DNA of 64,000 nucleotides from Chrysophaeum taylorii (GCA_029834535.1 JAQMWT010000523.1:409501-473500), one strand, 5' to 3'. Positions 29,637 to 40,361 are shown, numbered from the stretch's first letter. Made by a program: numbers and translations. The notes: generated from the sequence alone by a model not told the origin.

Positions 29637-29826
29637 GAGGAAGAGCCGTATCAAGCAAGGGTTATTATTATTATTATACCTCTGGGGGGAAAGAGCACTT
29701 CACGTCAAGTGCAAGCAGCAACAACACTGTAGGCCACGTCGTATCGTTGTTGTATCAGATCGTATCTTTCTCCTTTTTCGCACCACCAGCAGCAACAAGT
29801 AGCAGCAGCAGCAGCAGCAGCGCAGG
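29637..29826. promoter_or_regulatory. Divergent promoter region MMS19 / ARM-cNBD gene
   Basis: 190 bp between divergent ATGs, with an ATT repeat (29663-29676) and a CAG repeat just before the plus-strand start. No consensus promoter element was recognised. Confidence 0.4.
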
Positions 29827-32800
29827 ATGGAGGAGCTGGATTGGCCGGGGGCGTCGTCCAAGATGGTCTGGACGACGCGCAAGCTCCAGGCTCGTACGCA
29901 ACTCCCCTCGGAACAACCGCCGGGAACCATCTGGCAGAACGATCCTCTGGTTCACAACCTTTTTTTTACCACCGCGTCGTCGTCGCAACCACAACAACAA
30001 AGCTCCTCCTCCTCCTCCGAAAAAGAAGCGTCGTCGTCGGTCAAGCTCGACCAGCCGAGCCTCGCGCTGAGCGCCTTCTCCTCCTCCTCCTCGTCCGGAA
30101 TGCTTCGCGCCAGCAAGCGGAATCACAAGGCGGTCTACCAGGTGCCTCTGGGCCGCCGACCACCGGCCGCCGTTCTCGCGCGAGCGCGCCGCAGAGAGCT
30201 CGACAGAGCGCTGGCGGGGCCAGCAGCCGCGGAATCCGAGGTCGAGCTGCTCCCGCCGCGCCATTTAAAAAAAAAAAAGAAGAAAAAGTCGTCAACCAAC
30301 GACGCCGAGGACGGGGCTCGTTCGTCCGAACCTCCCGAACTTCTTTCGTCTCCGACTTGTTGTTGTTCGCCTCCTCCTTCTTCGGAGCCTCCCGCGGCGC
30401 ATAACAACAACGCCGCCGCCGTCGTCGTCAAGGAGAGAAAGGCCGTGCCGCGGCGGCACGGCGGCGACGATGGCTTGCCGCGTAGTGCCTCGGCGGCGAT
30501 GATGGAGCGACGCGCGCGAAGCGACCTCATCGCCGCCCAAATACAACAGCGCAGGACGGATCGCATCGACATGCTCTCGAGACGACCGTTCCTGAATCCG
30601 CGACGCGTCTTCAAGGAAGCGCGGGAAGTCGCGCGCGACGCCGAGGTCGCGTCGACCGTCGCGTCGGCCGCAAAGGTCGCCGAAGAGCAGCACAAGCGTC
30701 GGGAAACCAACGTCCGACGCTCCAAGATGCGCAACTCGCTCGGCGGCCAGCAGCTGGCGATGCAGGCACAAATGCGCCAGCTCCTGGTGATGCGACGCCA
30801 AAACCAGGAACGCGACGCGAAGCGCAAATGCGCGCAGACGATCGCGCGCTGGGCGCGGTCCGACCTCAACGACGAGCGACTCCTGCGCGAGGGCGCAATC
30901 GACGCCGCCGCGAGACTCGCCCTCGAGGACGACGAAACGACGCGCAAGTTCAGCGCCGTCGCCCTCCGGACGCTCGCGAGACGCAGGTTTTTTTGGGACG
31001 CCCTGCTCCAGTCGCACGTCCTGTCGACGTTTAGGGAACTCTTCAACGAGGACGCGAGCGACGACGCCGTCTCCGGCAACCACAATCGACGACACTCGTC
31101 CTTCGTCGTCACGACGGGATCGTCGTCGTCGTCGTCGTCGGGAGTTGCCCCCCCCCGGCCCCGGCCCCGGGGGAGCACCGCTACCGCGGCAGCGAGCGTC
31201 GCGCAGCGCTCGCTGCAAGTCCACGCCGTCCCGCGCGACGCGGCGCTCGCGCTCATCCAGCTCACCACGTCGAGCGACGGGCCGACGGCCGACGCGGCGT
31301 CGTCCTGGGAAGCGCGACTCGTCGACAAGGGTATCCACTTGCTCCTGCTGCACGGCGCGGAACGCCACGTCGGCATTTCCGAGGGCGTCGCCTGCGCCCT
31401 GTTCAACCTGACGTGCATCGAGGAACCACATCCGCAAATGGATCGCGTCGCGCGCGCGCTCGTGCAGATGCCTGGCATCGGGGTGAGTGCCAGAGTCCGC
31501 GCGATTATCGCCTGCGCGTTGAGAAACATCGCCGTCCACCATTCCCTTATCCTGAGATTGATCGAGGAGGGCGTCGTCCAGCGAATCGGCCAGCTCGCGT
31601 CGGCGGCGCTGTCCGAACAGCAAACGCGCGCCGCGGCCGCCGCGATCAGTATCTCGCAGCTCAGCGACGAGGTCGACCACGACGACGACGACCTCCGAGA
31701 AGCGTGCATGTGGGTGCTGCTACGGTTTGCGCAGAGCACCGTCGTGCGAACGGACATGCTGCACGCGGGCGCCGCGAGGGCGATCTACGCGCTGCTACGT
31801 CGTCCCCGCAGCGCGCGCGCCAAGGTGGCAAAGGTCGCCGGCTGGGCGGCAATGACGCTCGCGCTGCTCGCCGAGGCGCACGGCGCCTTCGAGGTCATGC
31901 GAAGCGACAAGACGACCGACGCCGCGCGAGCGCTCGCGACGGCCGTCGACGCGAGCATGGCGACGGGGTCGTCGTCGTCGTCGGAGACGCCCGAACTGGC
32001 GTCGGTGCGCGCAGCCAGGAGCGCCTCCGTCGCGTGCGCCATGATTTCCAACAGTACTGCTGGCCGGGCGCTGCTGGCTCTTCCCTACAAGTCGAGGAAC
32101 GCGGGCGAGTCCGTCAGCCTCGTCGACGACGAAAACGGCACCTGCGCGGCGCACGACATCATGTCGTCGTGCCTCGGCGCGCACGCCGCGATCATCGCGT
32201 CCCGCTCCGTCCGTCAAAAGCCCGTCGCGCCCAAGGAGGACGGCGCCGACGACGACGACGAGGAGTACCCGACCGACAGCCCGCTCCGCTACGCGCTCAT
32301 CGCTCTCGCGCAGCTCGTTGGCGACGAGCGGCACGGTAGCAAGCTCCTGACGCTCGCGGTCAGGACCAGCTCGCTTAAGAGCGTCGCGCAGATGTGCTGC
32401 CATCGCGCGATCCAGTTTCCGACGGTCTTCATGACCTCGAGCTCCGACCTCTTCACGTCTCCCAGGGTCAATCCGATCATGCTGCTGCAGCAAGGGAGTT
32501 CTAACGACCTCAACGTGCTCTACCGCGAGTCTCTCCGCCGCCGCCGCCGCCGCGGCGACCGAGACAGCCGCAGCGAAAAGAGCGACGAAGACTCCGATAG
32601 CAGCGACGAGGCTTCGTTGGAGGACGACGACCAGCAGAGCGCGTTCGGCGGGTCGCCGACGCACCAGCGACGACGCCCGAGCCGCGGGTACGTCCCAAAG
32701 CTCCCGCTCTCGAGAGGTCTCGTCGGCGCGTGCGCCCTCGTGTACGACCGAGTGACCGTGTTCGAGTCGATTCGACGTCACGACGAGATCGCTCGCGGCT

Positions 32801-35800
32801 TGGTGCCCGGGATCGTGAGCCTTGCCAAGCGCATCCAAGAGCTCGTCGCGCGAGGGTGGACGACGCGCGCGACGGACGAAACGGACTCGACCGCGCTCGC
32901 GACGCCGTCGTGGTGCCTCGCGACTTGCGTCTGCGCGCTCGGGCGACTCGCGGTCGCCCCGCCTTTCGAGGACCCACAGCACTCCGCGCGCGTCTCCTTC
33001 GAGCCGGGCGCGCTCGAGGTTCTCGTGCATACGCTCGAGATGCTACGCGCCGGGGGACCGTCGTCGTCGTCGTCGGATCACAATAATAACTTTGGGAGCG
33101 GGCCGATGCGCGCGCTCGTTGCCTTGCGGGCAATCGCGCTCGAACCCAATGCCGTGCGCGAGGTGGCCAACGCCGTCGTCCCCGCGGCGCTCAAGTGGTA
33201 CGATACGACGGACCCCGGCACCTACGCGGCGGTCGCGTCGTTCTTCGCCGCCCTGTCCAGGCACGGCGAGTGCCGCAAGCTCCTCGTCGACAACGGCATC
33301 CTGTCGGTGCTTTTCGTGCTCAAATTTCGAGGCGGCAGCAGTAGTAGCAAGCGCAACCGACGGAGCTTATCGGAGGTCCCGCAGAAGCAGCAGCAATCGG
33401 TTAATTTCTCGAGGAGCGACGAGCTCGAAACGACGCTCGAAACGACGCTCGAAACGACGCTTCGAGACGACGACGACGACGACGCGGAAGGCGAGAGCGA
33501 CGACGCATCCAGCGAAACGACGGTCCAGGACCACGAGGGCGCGGGAAGATTATGTTGCGCGGCCACGCTCGCGAACATGTCGCTCGACCCGTCGGCGCGG
33601 CTACGCATGGTCTCCGAGCGAGCGGCGCGCTCGGTGAGCGCGCTCTCGGACGCGTCGTACAGGGAGGAAAACCAACTCGCTTGCGCGCGCGCTCTCTGCA
33701 ACTTGTGCTCGACGGTTGCCGAGCAAGGCCGTTCGCCGACGGGGCCGTCGGCGTCGGAGGTCGTCGCCGCGCTCGTGGAGCAACGCGTGGTGTCGGCGGT
33801 GGCGATGATCGGCGCGGTGCGCGCGTCGCGCGACAACACGCGCCGCTCGTGCGCGGCGGCTCTCGCCAACCTGTTGACCCCTCGCGGCGGCGCCGCGCGC
33901 GACCCGTCCATCCTAAGCGAAGCGAACAACCAGGGCCTCCTCCCGACGCTCGTCCGGCTGTGTCGAGCCGGGGACGTTCCGACGAGGGCGTACGCCGCTT
34001 GCGCCTTCGCCCGCATCTCCGAATCCGAGGCCGGGCGGCTCTTCCTCGCGTCGCGGCCGCTCTGCCTGCGCGTGCTCTTCTCCGGCGGCGTCCTCGACGC
34101 GCGGCTCTCGGATGTGTTGGCAACCCACTCCAAGACGATGAGTATCGATGCGCTGACGACCGGCGCTTCGAGCCATCGCGAGACGTACGTTAACGTCGCG
34201 AACGACCTCGACGGCTCCGGCGACGCCCATCCCGGCGACGCGCTCGTCCTCCGGCAACGAGCGCTCGTGCGCGTAGCGTGCCGACTCGTGGCCTCGACCG
34301 GGCAGTGCCGGTCGGCGGCGATCGAGACTGGGGGGCTGACGCATCTCGTCGACATGTTAACGCTTCCGCAACCCAACCGGATGCCCGAGCTCGTCTCGTG
34401 CGTCCTGGCGATCGAGACGACGTCTCGGTTCGAGCGGTCGCGGGCGTTTCTCGCGTCCGATTCCCGCGTCCTCGAGTGCCTGGCCCTCCTGGTCCAGAGC
34501 GATACCCAAATCATTAGCGAGGCGGCGCAGAACGCTATCGGGTTCCTCGCTTTCGATCCCGAGACGCGCCCCGCCGTCGCCGCGTCCGCGGCCGTCGTCG
34601 GCAACTTGGTCAAAGTAGCCGTCCGACACGACTCGACCGCCGAGCGAGCGCTGGTCGTCGCGCGGAGCTTGTTGTGCATAATTCTCGCCGCCGACTCGCC
34701 GGCCAAACTCAGCCTCGCGATCAAGATGGGCGTCGTGACGGCGCTCGTCTCGCTCGAGACGAGACGCCGCGAGTCGTCGTACGCCGACGATGCCGCGTCT
34801 CTCGAGATCGCCGCCATCGTGATGAGCGCGTTGCGGGAGATCGCCGAGCGAGGGGCGGGTTCCTACGACATGTCGCTCAAGCTACGGAACGAGGGCGCCT
34901 TCGATATCGTCGCCGAGTTGACGTCGGAGAGCTTCGCCAAGCGCGTCGACGAGAAGAATACGTCCAAGACGACGACGCCGTGGGCGTACTCGGCTCTCGT
35001 GCGCGCGCACGCGGCAATCTACGCGTTCGCGCGATATCACGAGAGCCTCCGGGTGAAACTAGACGACGTGTTCGTTCGCGCCGTGCGCGCCGTCGTTTCC
35101 GTGAGGCGCCCGGCGACTGCCAGAACCTTGCGCGGCTGGACCGTCGCGACGCTTTCGCTCATGCTCGCCGACACCGTGCAGCGCAACATCCTCGCCGGCC
35201 ACGTCTCGTTGGTCGTCGACCTTATCTATCTCGCGCGCCAAGAGCTCCTCGAACGACAGGAACCCGCCGCAAATTCGTCGTCTTCTTCTTCTTCTTCTTC
35301 TTCTTCTTCCGGGCGGCAGCCGCGGCTCGACGGGGTGGTGGAGATCGAGCCGGAGGCCGGATCGACGCTGAAAAACCTCGCGTGGTGCTTCTACCAGGTC
35401 GCGCGCGTGAGCCGCAAGCGGACGCGGACGGCGCTCCAGGAGTCGATCGGGCTCATCTCCGAGCTCGCTACGCGGCCTTCGGTCGCCGAGGCGGCTTGGC
35501 TGGTCGCGGCGACCAAGGAGGGCACGCGGCAGCTCTCGAGGGAGCAGTACGAGCAGCCGGTCATGACCCGGGACGGGACCCTCGAGCACCTGGTGCGGAC
35601 TTCGTTCCGCGGTTCGCCCGACGAGTCCGAGACCGAGCAGACGGCGTTGCTGCGGCAGTACGAGGAATTCGAACTCGTGGCGGCCGCGCTCGAGCCGACC
35701 CCCGGTGGCGTCGCGAGCGCGGCGCACGCGCCCGACGACGGGCTCCTCGAGCGGACGCCAACAACAACAATCGCGGCGGCGGCGGCGCCCGCGGCGCCCG

Positions 35801-38682
35801 CGGAGACGAACGACGCATTTTTGTGCGACGGCGCAGGGGTCGGGCCCTCCGTCGTCGCGCCGCCTTCGCTCGAGAACGTCGAGTACTCGCACATCGCACC
35901 GTTAGGAGGAGGAGGAGCAGCAGCAGATGCCAGCGAGGATTATTCTTCGGAGGACGAGCTCTTATGTCTCGCGACGGAGCGCGCGCGCAGAAGATCGAGC
36001 CCGCTCGAGTTCGCGGCCCGAGGCACCAACCAGACGTCGTCGTCGTCGTCGGTTAGGGACCCGTGGCTCCAGAAGGTGTGCATCCCTCCACGACTCGTCG
36101 AGGCGAGCGAGCTGGAAGAGAAGGGTCTCGCCGGCGAGACGCGCAACGAGGAGGACGAGGAGGTCGGGAACGACGCCGACGACGCGTCGAACGAGTCGCC
36201 CTCGGAATTCGCGGCGAGCTCGCAGACGACGGCTCGAAGCGACGACGAAGGGTCGGACGACGCGGACTACGCGGGGTTCAAATTCGCCGTGGCGATGCGA
36301 GAAAAGAAAAGGGAGACGATGATGTCGGAGAAAGTGACCATCGAGGACGACTGGGAGCCGCCGGTCTTCGAGAAAACCGAGGCGCAGCGGTCCTTCCTCG
36401 CCTCGGAAATCGCGCAGGTCTTCTTCCTGCGACACCTCGCGCGCAAAGTGCAGCGGTGTCTGGTTGACGCCATGGAGCGGCGCGACGCGAGCGAAAACGG
36501 AGAGTTTGGCGACGAGAACACGTTCTACGTCGTGGAAGAGGGCGCGTGCGACCTCGCGCGGGACGGCGAGCGCGTCGGCAAGGTCCCCGACGCCAACGGG
36601 AACCGCCGCGTCGGGGCGTTGTCTCTGTTGTACGGGCGGACGTGCGCTCTGACGGTCGTGGCCAAGACCAAAGTCGTCGCGTGGGCGCTCGACCGCAAGA
36701 CCTTCAAGCTCGTCGTGCAGAACTCGGGAATGAAGCAGCGCGCGTTGTACGCGCGATTTTTGGAAAACGTGCCACTCTTCGACAAGCTCGATCTCGACCA
36801 AAAAAACATTATCTGCGACGCGTTGCACGCGGAAGATTACGCGGCCGGAGACGTGCTCATCCGGCAAGGCGACCGGGGCGACGAGTTCTTCATAATCGAA
36901 GAGGGCAGCGTCGAGTGCGCGGTCGCGGGGGCCGACGGCGAGGATATCGTCGTGGAACGAAAGCTCGAGAGGGGGGCCTTTTTCGGGGAACTCGCGCTCC
37001 TGCGGGACGCTCCGCGGTCGGCGACCGTTCGGGCGTTGGACGATGTCTCGGTGTTGAAGATCGACCGCCAGACGTTTTCCCGCACCGTCGGGACGTTAGA
37101 CGCCGTCCACAAGGACTACGCGGTGGGGGTCGACAAGAAGAAATTGCTCAAAAGGAGGCGGTCGCGGTCGTTCAAGCGGAACAACATCGCCTCTCTCCAA
37201 AACCAGCAGCAGCACCGGCAGAAACGCCTCCTCGAAGAAGGTTTTCGAGAAGAAGAAGCAGAAGAAGAAAAAGAAGAAGAAGAAGATTACTCGAGCGAAG
37301 AGGACGACGACGACGACGACGACGAGTACGACGACTTCCGACCAAAGCCGAGATATCATCAGCAGATGCGGACGACGGTCGCGGCCGAGCCGATCGTCGT
37401 GAGCAAGAATTGGGTTCCGCCGCGGTTCGACAAGACCGACGAGGAGGCCGCATTCCTCGAAACCAACCTGAGTCGGTTATTCTTTCTCCAGGTGCTGGAC
37501 CACCGCGATATCCGCGTCCTCGTCGACGCGATGCGCCGAGTTACCTTCCAGCAAAACGACACGTTTATCCGCCAAGGCGAAAAGGGCGACCACCTCTACA
37601 TCATCCAGTCGGGATACTGCCGCGTGACGATCAAGGGCGTCGGCATGATCTGCGACATTCCGGACGATCAGGGGGCAAAGCTTGGCCTCGAACCGCGGCG
37701 ACACGTCGGCGAGCTCGCGCTCTTGTACAACAAGCCGCGCGGCGCCAACGTCTTCGCGCTCTCCGAGGTTGAGGCGTGGTGCCTCGACCGACGCACCTTC
37801 AAGTCGATCCTCCAGAACACGGCGCACAAGCAGCGCTCCTTGTACTGGGGATTCATCGCCAACGTCCCGCTCTTCAAGGACCTCAACGACGCCCAGAGGG
37901 CCATCGTCTGCGACGCGCTCAAGCCCGAGTTTTACGAACACGGCCAAGTTTTAATTCGCGAGGGCGACAAGGGCGACGAGTTTTTCGTCGTCGAGGAAGG
38001 CACCGTCGTCGTGACGCGGCTGATCAAGGGGACGCAAGTCAAGCTTGGTCAACCGCTCGGTCCGGGCTGCTTCCTCGGCGAACGCGCGCTCCTTCGCGAC
38101 GAGCCGCGCCGCGCGACCATCACCGCGCTCGGGCTCGTTCGCGTCATCAAAATTGGCCGCGAGACCTTCCACCGCGTCATCGGTCACCTCGACTCCCTCG
38201 ACGTCGTCTACGAGGACGACCACCCCGGCTGGCTCGACAACAAGCTGCAGCTCAAGCCCGGCGGCGCTAACAACAACAACTACTATAAAGTAACGACGAG
38301 CGACGACCGCGCCGGCGACGACGACGCCGCGAGCAACTCCCTGGCTACTACTGCTGCTGCTGGTGGTGGTGCTGGTTCTGCTTCCGAATCGTCTCCGCCG
38401 ACTCGGGAAATGGCGCTGCTCGGCCCCAAACTCCGCACCGGCAACCCCGCCGCCGCCGCCGCCGCCGCCGCCGCTCGAAGAACCACCAAGCTCGTCGGCG
38501 ACTGCCGCGCGAACAAAATCCGGCCAGGGTCGTTGCTGACCAGGACGGGTCAAAACGCCCTCGCCCACCGCGCCTTGCTCGAGAAAATCGCCCACGACAA
38601 GCAACGCCACGCCGTCGCCTTTCCACCGCGCAAGAAAGCGGCGGCAGCTCCAAACATGCTGAGCCTGCGGCGGCGACCTTAA
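29827..38682 (+). CDS. Giant armadillo-repeat protein with four cyclic-nucleotide-binding domains
   Basis: One uninterrupted frame of 2951 residues. Residues ~1-330 are low-complexity and basic. Residues ~330-1850 are armadillo-like repeats (for example AAISISQLSDEV, ACALRNIAVHHSLILRLIEEG). From ~2170 there are two copies of a cassette, each opening W-x-PP-x-F-x-KT and holding two cNBDs. The phosphate-binding cassette is canonical in cNBD2 (FFGELALLRDAPRSATV), cNBD3 (VGELALLYNKPRGANV) and cNBD4 (FLGERALLRDEPRRATI). It is atypical in cNBD1 (VGALSLLYGRTCALTVV), which lacks the usual Glu and Arg. The cassettes resemble PKA regulatory subunits. Acidic and Ser/Asp runs separate the domains. Probably a cAMP/cGMP-responsive scaffold. 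No kinase or channel part is present. Confidence 0.85.
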   Translation: MEELDWPGASSKMVWTTRKLQARTQLPSEQPPGTIWQNDPLVHNLFFTTASSSQPQQQSSSSSSEKEASSSVKLDQPSLALSAFSSSSSSGMLRASKRNHKAVYQVPLGRRPPAAVLARARRRELDRALAGPAAAESEVELLPPRHLKKKKKKKSSTNDAEDGARSSEPPELLSSPTCCCSPPPSSEPPAAHNNNAAAVVVKERKAVPRRHGGDDGLPRSASAAMMERRARSDLIAAQIQQRRTDRIDMLSRRPFLNPRRVFKEAREVARDAEVASTVASAAKVAEEQHKRRETNVRRSKMRNSLGGQQLAMQAQMRQLLVMRRQNQERDAKRKCAQTIARWARSDLNDERLLREGAIDAAARLALEDDETTRKFSAVALRTLARRRFFWDALLQSHVLSTFRELFNEDASDDAVSGNHNRRHSSFVVTTGSSSSSSSGVAPPRPRPRGSTATAAASVAQRSLQVHAVPRDAALALIQLTTSSDGPTADAASSWEARLVDKGIHLLLLHGAERHVGISEGVACALFNLTCIEEPHPQMDRVARALVQMPGIGVSARVRAIIACALRNIAVHHSLILRLIEEGVVQRIGQLASAALSEQQTRAAAAAISISQLSDEVDHDDDDLREACMWVLLRFAQSTVVRTDMLHAGAARAIYALLRRPRSARAKVAKVAGWAAMTLALLAEAHGAFEVMRSDKTTDAARALATAVDASMATGSSSSSETPELASVRAARSASVACAMISNSTAGRALLALPYKSRNAGESVSLVDDENGTCAAHDIMSSCLGAHAAIIASRSVRQKPVAPKEDGADDDDEEYPTDSPLRYALIALAQLVGDERHGSKLLTLAVRTSSLKSVAQMCCHRAIQFPTVFMTSSSDLFTSPRVNPIMLLQQGSSNDLNVLYRESLRRRRRRGDRDSRSEKSDEDSDSSDEASLEDDDQQSAFGGSPTHQRRRPSRGYVPKLPLSRGLVGACALVYDRVTVFESIRRHDEIARGLVPGIVSLAKRIQELVARGWTTRATDETDSTALATPSWCLATCVCALGRLAVAPPFEDPQHSARVSFEPGALEVLVHTLEMLRAGGPSSSSSDHNNNFGSGPMRALVALRAIALEPNAVREVANAVVPAALKWYDTTDPGTYAAVASFFAALSRHGECRKLLVDNGILSVLFVLKFRGGSSSSKRNRRSLSEVPQKQQQSVNFSRSDELETTLETTLETTLRDDDDDDAEGESDDASSETTVQDHEGAGRLCCAATLANMSLDPSARLRMVSERAARSVSALSDASYREENQLACARALCNLCSTVAEQGRSPTGPSASEVVAALVEQRVVSAVAMIGAVRASRDNTRRSCAAALANLLTPRGGAARDPSILSEANNQGLLPTLVRLCRAGDVPTRAYAACAFARISESEAGRLFLASRPLCLRVLFSGGVLDARLSDVLATHSKTMSIDALTTGASSHRETYVNVANDLDGSGDAHPGDALVLRQRALVRVACRLVASTGQCRSAAIETGGLTHLVDMLTLPQPNRMPELVSCVLAIETTSRFERSRAFLASDSRVLECLALLVQSDTQIISEAAQNAIGFLAFDPETRPAVAASAAVVGNLVKVAVRHDSTAERALVVARSLLCIILAADSPAKLSLAIKMGVVTALVSLETRRRESSYADDAASLEIAAIVMSALREIAERGAGSYDMSLKLRNEGAFDIVAELTSESFAKRVDEKNTSKTTTPWAYSALVRAHAAIYAFARYHESLRVKLDDVFVRAVRAVVSVRRPATARTLRGWTVATLSLMLADTVQRNILAGHVSLVVDLIYLARQELLERQEPAANSSSSSSSSSSSSGRQPRLDGVVEIEPEAGSTLKNLAWCFYQVARVSRKRTRTALQESIGLISELATRPSVAEAAWLVAATKEGTRQLSREQYEQPVMTRDGTLEHLVRTSFRGSPDESETEQTALLRQYEEFELVAAALEPTPGGVASAAHAPDDGLLERTPTTTIAAAAAPAAPAETNDAFLCDGAGVGPSVVAPPSLENVEYSHIAPLGGGGAAADASEDYSSEDELLCLATERARRRSSPLEFAARGTNQTSSSSSVRDPWLQKVCIPPRLVEASELEEKGLAGETRNEEDEEVGNDADDASNESPSEFAASSQTTARSDDEGSDDADYAGFKFAVAMREKKRETMMSEKVTIEDDWEPPVFEKTEAQRSFLASEIAQVFFLRHLARKVQRCLVDAMERRDASENGEFGDENTFYVVEEGACDLARDGERVGKVPDANGNRRVGALSLLYGRTCALTVVAKTKVVAWALDRKTFKLVVQNSGMKQRALYARFLENVPLFDKLDLDQKNIICDALHAEDYAAGDVLIRQGDRGDEFFIIEEGSVECAVAGADGEDIVVERKLERGAFFGELALLRDAPRSATVRALDDVSVLKIDRQTFSRTVGTLDAVHKDYAVGVDKKKLLKRRRSRSFKRNNIASLQNQQQHRQKRLLEEGFREEEAEEEKEEEEDYSSEEDDDDDDDEYDDFRPKPRYHQQMRTTVAAEPIVVSKNWVPPRFDKTDEEAAFLETNLSRLFFLQVLDHRDIRVLVDAMRRVTFQQNDTFIRQGEKGDHLYIIQSGYCRVTIKGVGMICDIPDDQGAKLGLEPRRHVGELALLYNKPRGANVFALSEVEAWCLDRRTFKSILQNTAHKQRSLYWGFIANVPLFKDLNDAQRAIVCDALKPEFYEHGQVLIREGDKGDEFFVVEEGTVVVTRLIKGTQVKLGQPLGPGCFLGERALLRDEPRRATITALGLVRVIKIGRETFHRVIGHLDSLDVVYEDDHPGWLDNKLQLKPGGANNNNYYKVTTSDDRAGDDDAASNSLATTAAAGGGAGSASESSPPTREMALLGPKLRTGNPAAAAAAAAARRTTKLVGDCRANKIRPGSLLTRTGQNALAHRALLEKIAHDKQRHAVAFPPRKKAAAAPNMLSLRRRP

Positions 38683-38739
38683 TATCATCAGAGTTCTTCG
38701 TATTCTATACAAAGAGGGTTACTCTCATTATTCAGCAAT

Positions 38740-39927
38740 ATGGGCGGCGGCGGCGGGTTGGCTTGGGTGGTGGTGTCATTCGCGCGCGGGGAGCCGTGCG
38801 GCGGGTCGCGGGCGTCGAAGGATGCGATCGTGTGGTTGGGACAGAAGCAGCACTCGAGCTACGACAAAACGCACGCCAACACGCTCAACGCGTCCATGAG
38901 CAGCGTCGCATTTATGTACGACATGGTGCGCGACGCAGACGTGCTGGTGTGGCACGAGGGTGACCTGTCGCGGCGCGACGCCGACGCCCTCGAGGGGAAA
39001 ACGAACGTTCGGTGGTGCAGGCTTTCGGGCGAGAGCTGGGGTCCGCCCGCCACGCAAAAAGGCATCTCGCCGGCGCGGGACGGCCGGTGGTCGCTCGGCT
39101 ACTTAAGCATGATACGTTGGTACGCGATCACGTGCTGGGACGTCCTATCGCGAATGGGGTACGAGTGGGTGATGCGGTTCGACGACGACTCCTTTCTTTT
39201 GTCGAGAATCGAGTACAACGTATTCGGAAGAATGCGCGAGGTCGGCGCCGAATACGGTTTCCGAACGATCGCGCGCGAGTGCGACCGGACTTTTGGGGAG
39301 TTTGTGGACCGGTACGTCGAAGGATTCGCCGTCCTCCAGGACCAACTCTTGGACGACGGCACGATCTTCTGCGACCGGTTTCCGAAGCATTGCGAAAACA
39401 GTCGACGACCTCGCAATATCGTCCAACCAAAGCGGTACTGCGACGGCCCCGGCCGGCTCGGATTCTACAACAACTGGTTCGTCACGAGGATTAACTTTTG
39501 GACGTCGCCCGCCCTCCGCCGGTTCCGGGACCACTTCGACCAGTCAGCCCTCGTATTCACGCACCGGGCGAACGACCTCATCTTCCAGACGGCTGCCGCG
39601 CGCCTCCACCTCGATCGCGGCAAGTGGTTGAGGTTTGCCGACTGGACCTACCAGCACCACACCATCCGCGACGGCGCCGTCGTCTGGGGGGGCATCGAGA
39701 CCGGTTACGACGATCTCGACGCGCTAAAAACTCTCGACGCCTACCTCCGTCGCTGGCATCCCCCGGAATCGCTCTCCACGTCAGACCGCGTCCGCGTCTG
39801 CCGCGTCCAGCTCTCCCGCAACGACTCCCGCTTCCATCGCATTCACTTCATCCCCCACGGCCGAACAAGATGGAACTGGCTTGCGGCCCCCTACTGCAAC
39901 AAGAATGGCCGCGTCCCGATCTGGTGA
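38740..39927 (+). CDS. GT15-family alpha-1,2-mannosyltransferase-like protein
   Basis: 395 residues, no intron. YEWVMRFDDDSFL carries the metal-binding acidic motif. YGFRTIARE, then GFYNNWFVTRINFW and HRANDLIFQTAAARL, follow the order of KRE2/MNT1-type enzymes (PF01793). These add mannose from GDP-mannose in the Golgi. The N-terminus (MGGGGGLAWVVVSFARG) is only weakly hydrophobic and lacks a clear signal anchor, so a short upstream exon may be missing. It starts only 57 bp after the stop of the giant ARM-cNBD gene on the same strand. Confidence 0.82.
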   Translation: MGGGGGLAWVVVSFARGEPCGGSRASKDAIVWLGQKQHSSYDKTHANTLNASMSSVAFMYDMVRDADVLVWHEGDLSRRDADALEGKTNVRWCRLSGESWGPPATQKGISPARDGRWSLGYLSMIRWYAITCWDVLSRMGYEWVMRFDDDSFLLSRIEYNVFGRMREVGAEYGFRTIARECDRTFGEFVDRYVEGFAVLQDQLLDDGTIFCDRFPKHCENSRRPRNIVQPKRYCDGPGRLGFYNNWFVTRINFWTSPALRRFRDHFDQSALVFTHRANDLIFQTAAARLHLDRGKWLRFADWTYQHHTIRDGAVVWGGIETGYDDLDALKTLDAYLRRWHPPESLSTSDRVRVCRVQLSRNDSRFHRIHFIPHGRTRWNWLAAPYCNKNGRVPIW

Positions 39928-40046
39928 TAATATCTAGACCTAGCCTAGGGGGGTAGTCTTAGTCTTCGTCGAGTCTAGTCTAGATGATGTTAAAAAAAAC
40001 CCTAGTTGCTCTTGCCGTTGCAGATTCATTGGCACCAAGAACAAAA

Positions 40047-40361
40047 ATGAAGAAAGCGCTCTTCGTCGTCCTTCTCCCCGCCGCTCTCGGGCTTCAGCTC
40101 GCACCACCTCCCAACAAGGCGCTCTCCTTCGAGATGCCCAGCTTTGAAGAATGCGAAATCGTTTTTGACAGCGAGGGCTTTCACTGCAAGGACGACAGCA
40201 TTTATTTGTCCAAGATAGACCAGATGAACTGCTTCCTGACCGGCGAATGCCCCGTCGACACGACCCAAGCCAAAAGCCGCTTCGGAAAAACGACGCAAAT
40301 CTTCGACGCCGAAGGCGACTACGAAGTGATCAACGAAATTCGCGACATGCACTCGCTCTAA
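40047..40361 (+). CDS. Small secreted or organelle-targeted protein, unknown
   Basis: 104 residues from ATG 40047. An in-frame ATG at 39984 would add 21 residues. The N-terminus (MKKALFVVLLPAALGLQLAP) is a clear signal peptide with likely cleavage after AALG. The mature part is acidic, with four Cys (36, 47, 62, 68) in a compact block ending GECPVDTTQ. I do not recognise the family. The signal could be the first part of a bipartite plastid signal if this is a secondary-plastid alga. Confidence 0.6.
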   Translation: MKKALFVVLLPAALGLQLAPPPNKALSFEMPSFEECEIVFDSEGFHCKDDSIYLSKIDQMNCFLTGECPVDTTQAKSRFGKTTQIFDAEGDYEVINEIRDMHSL

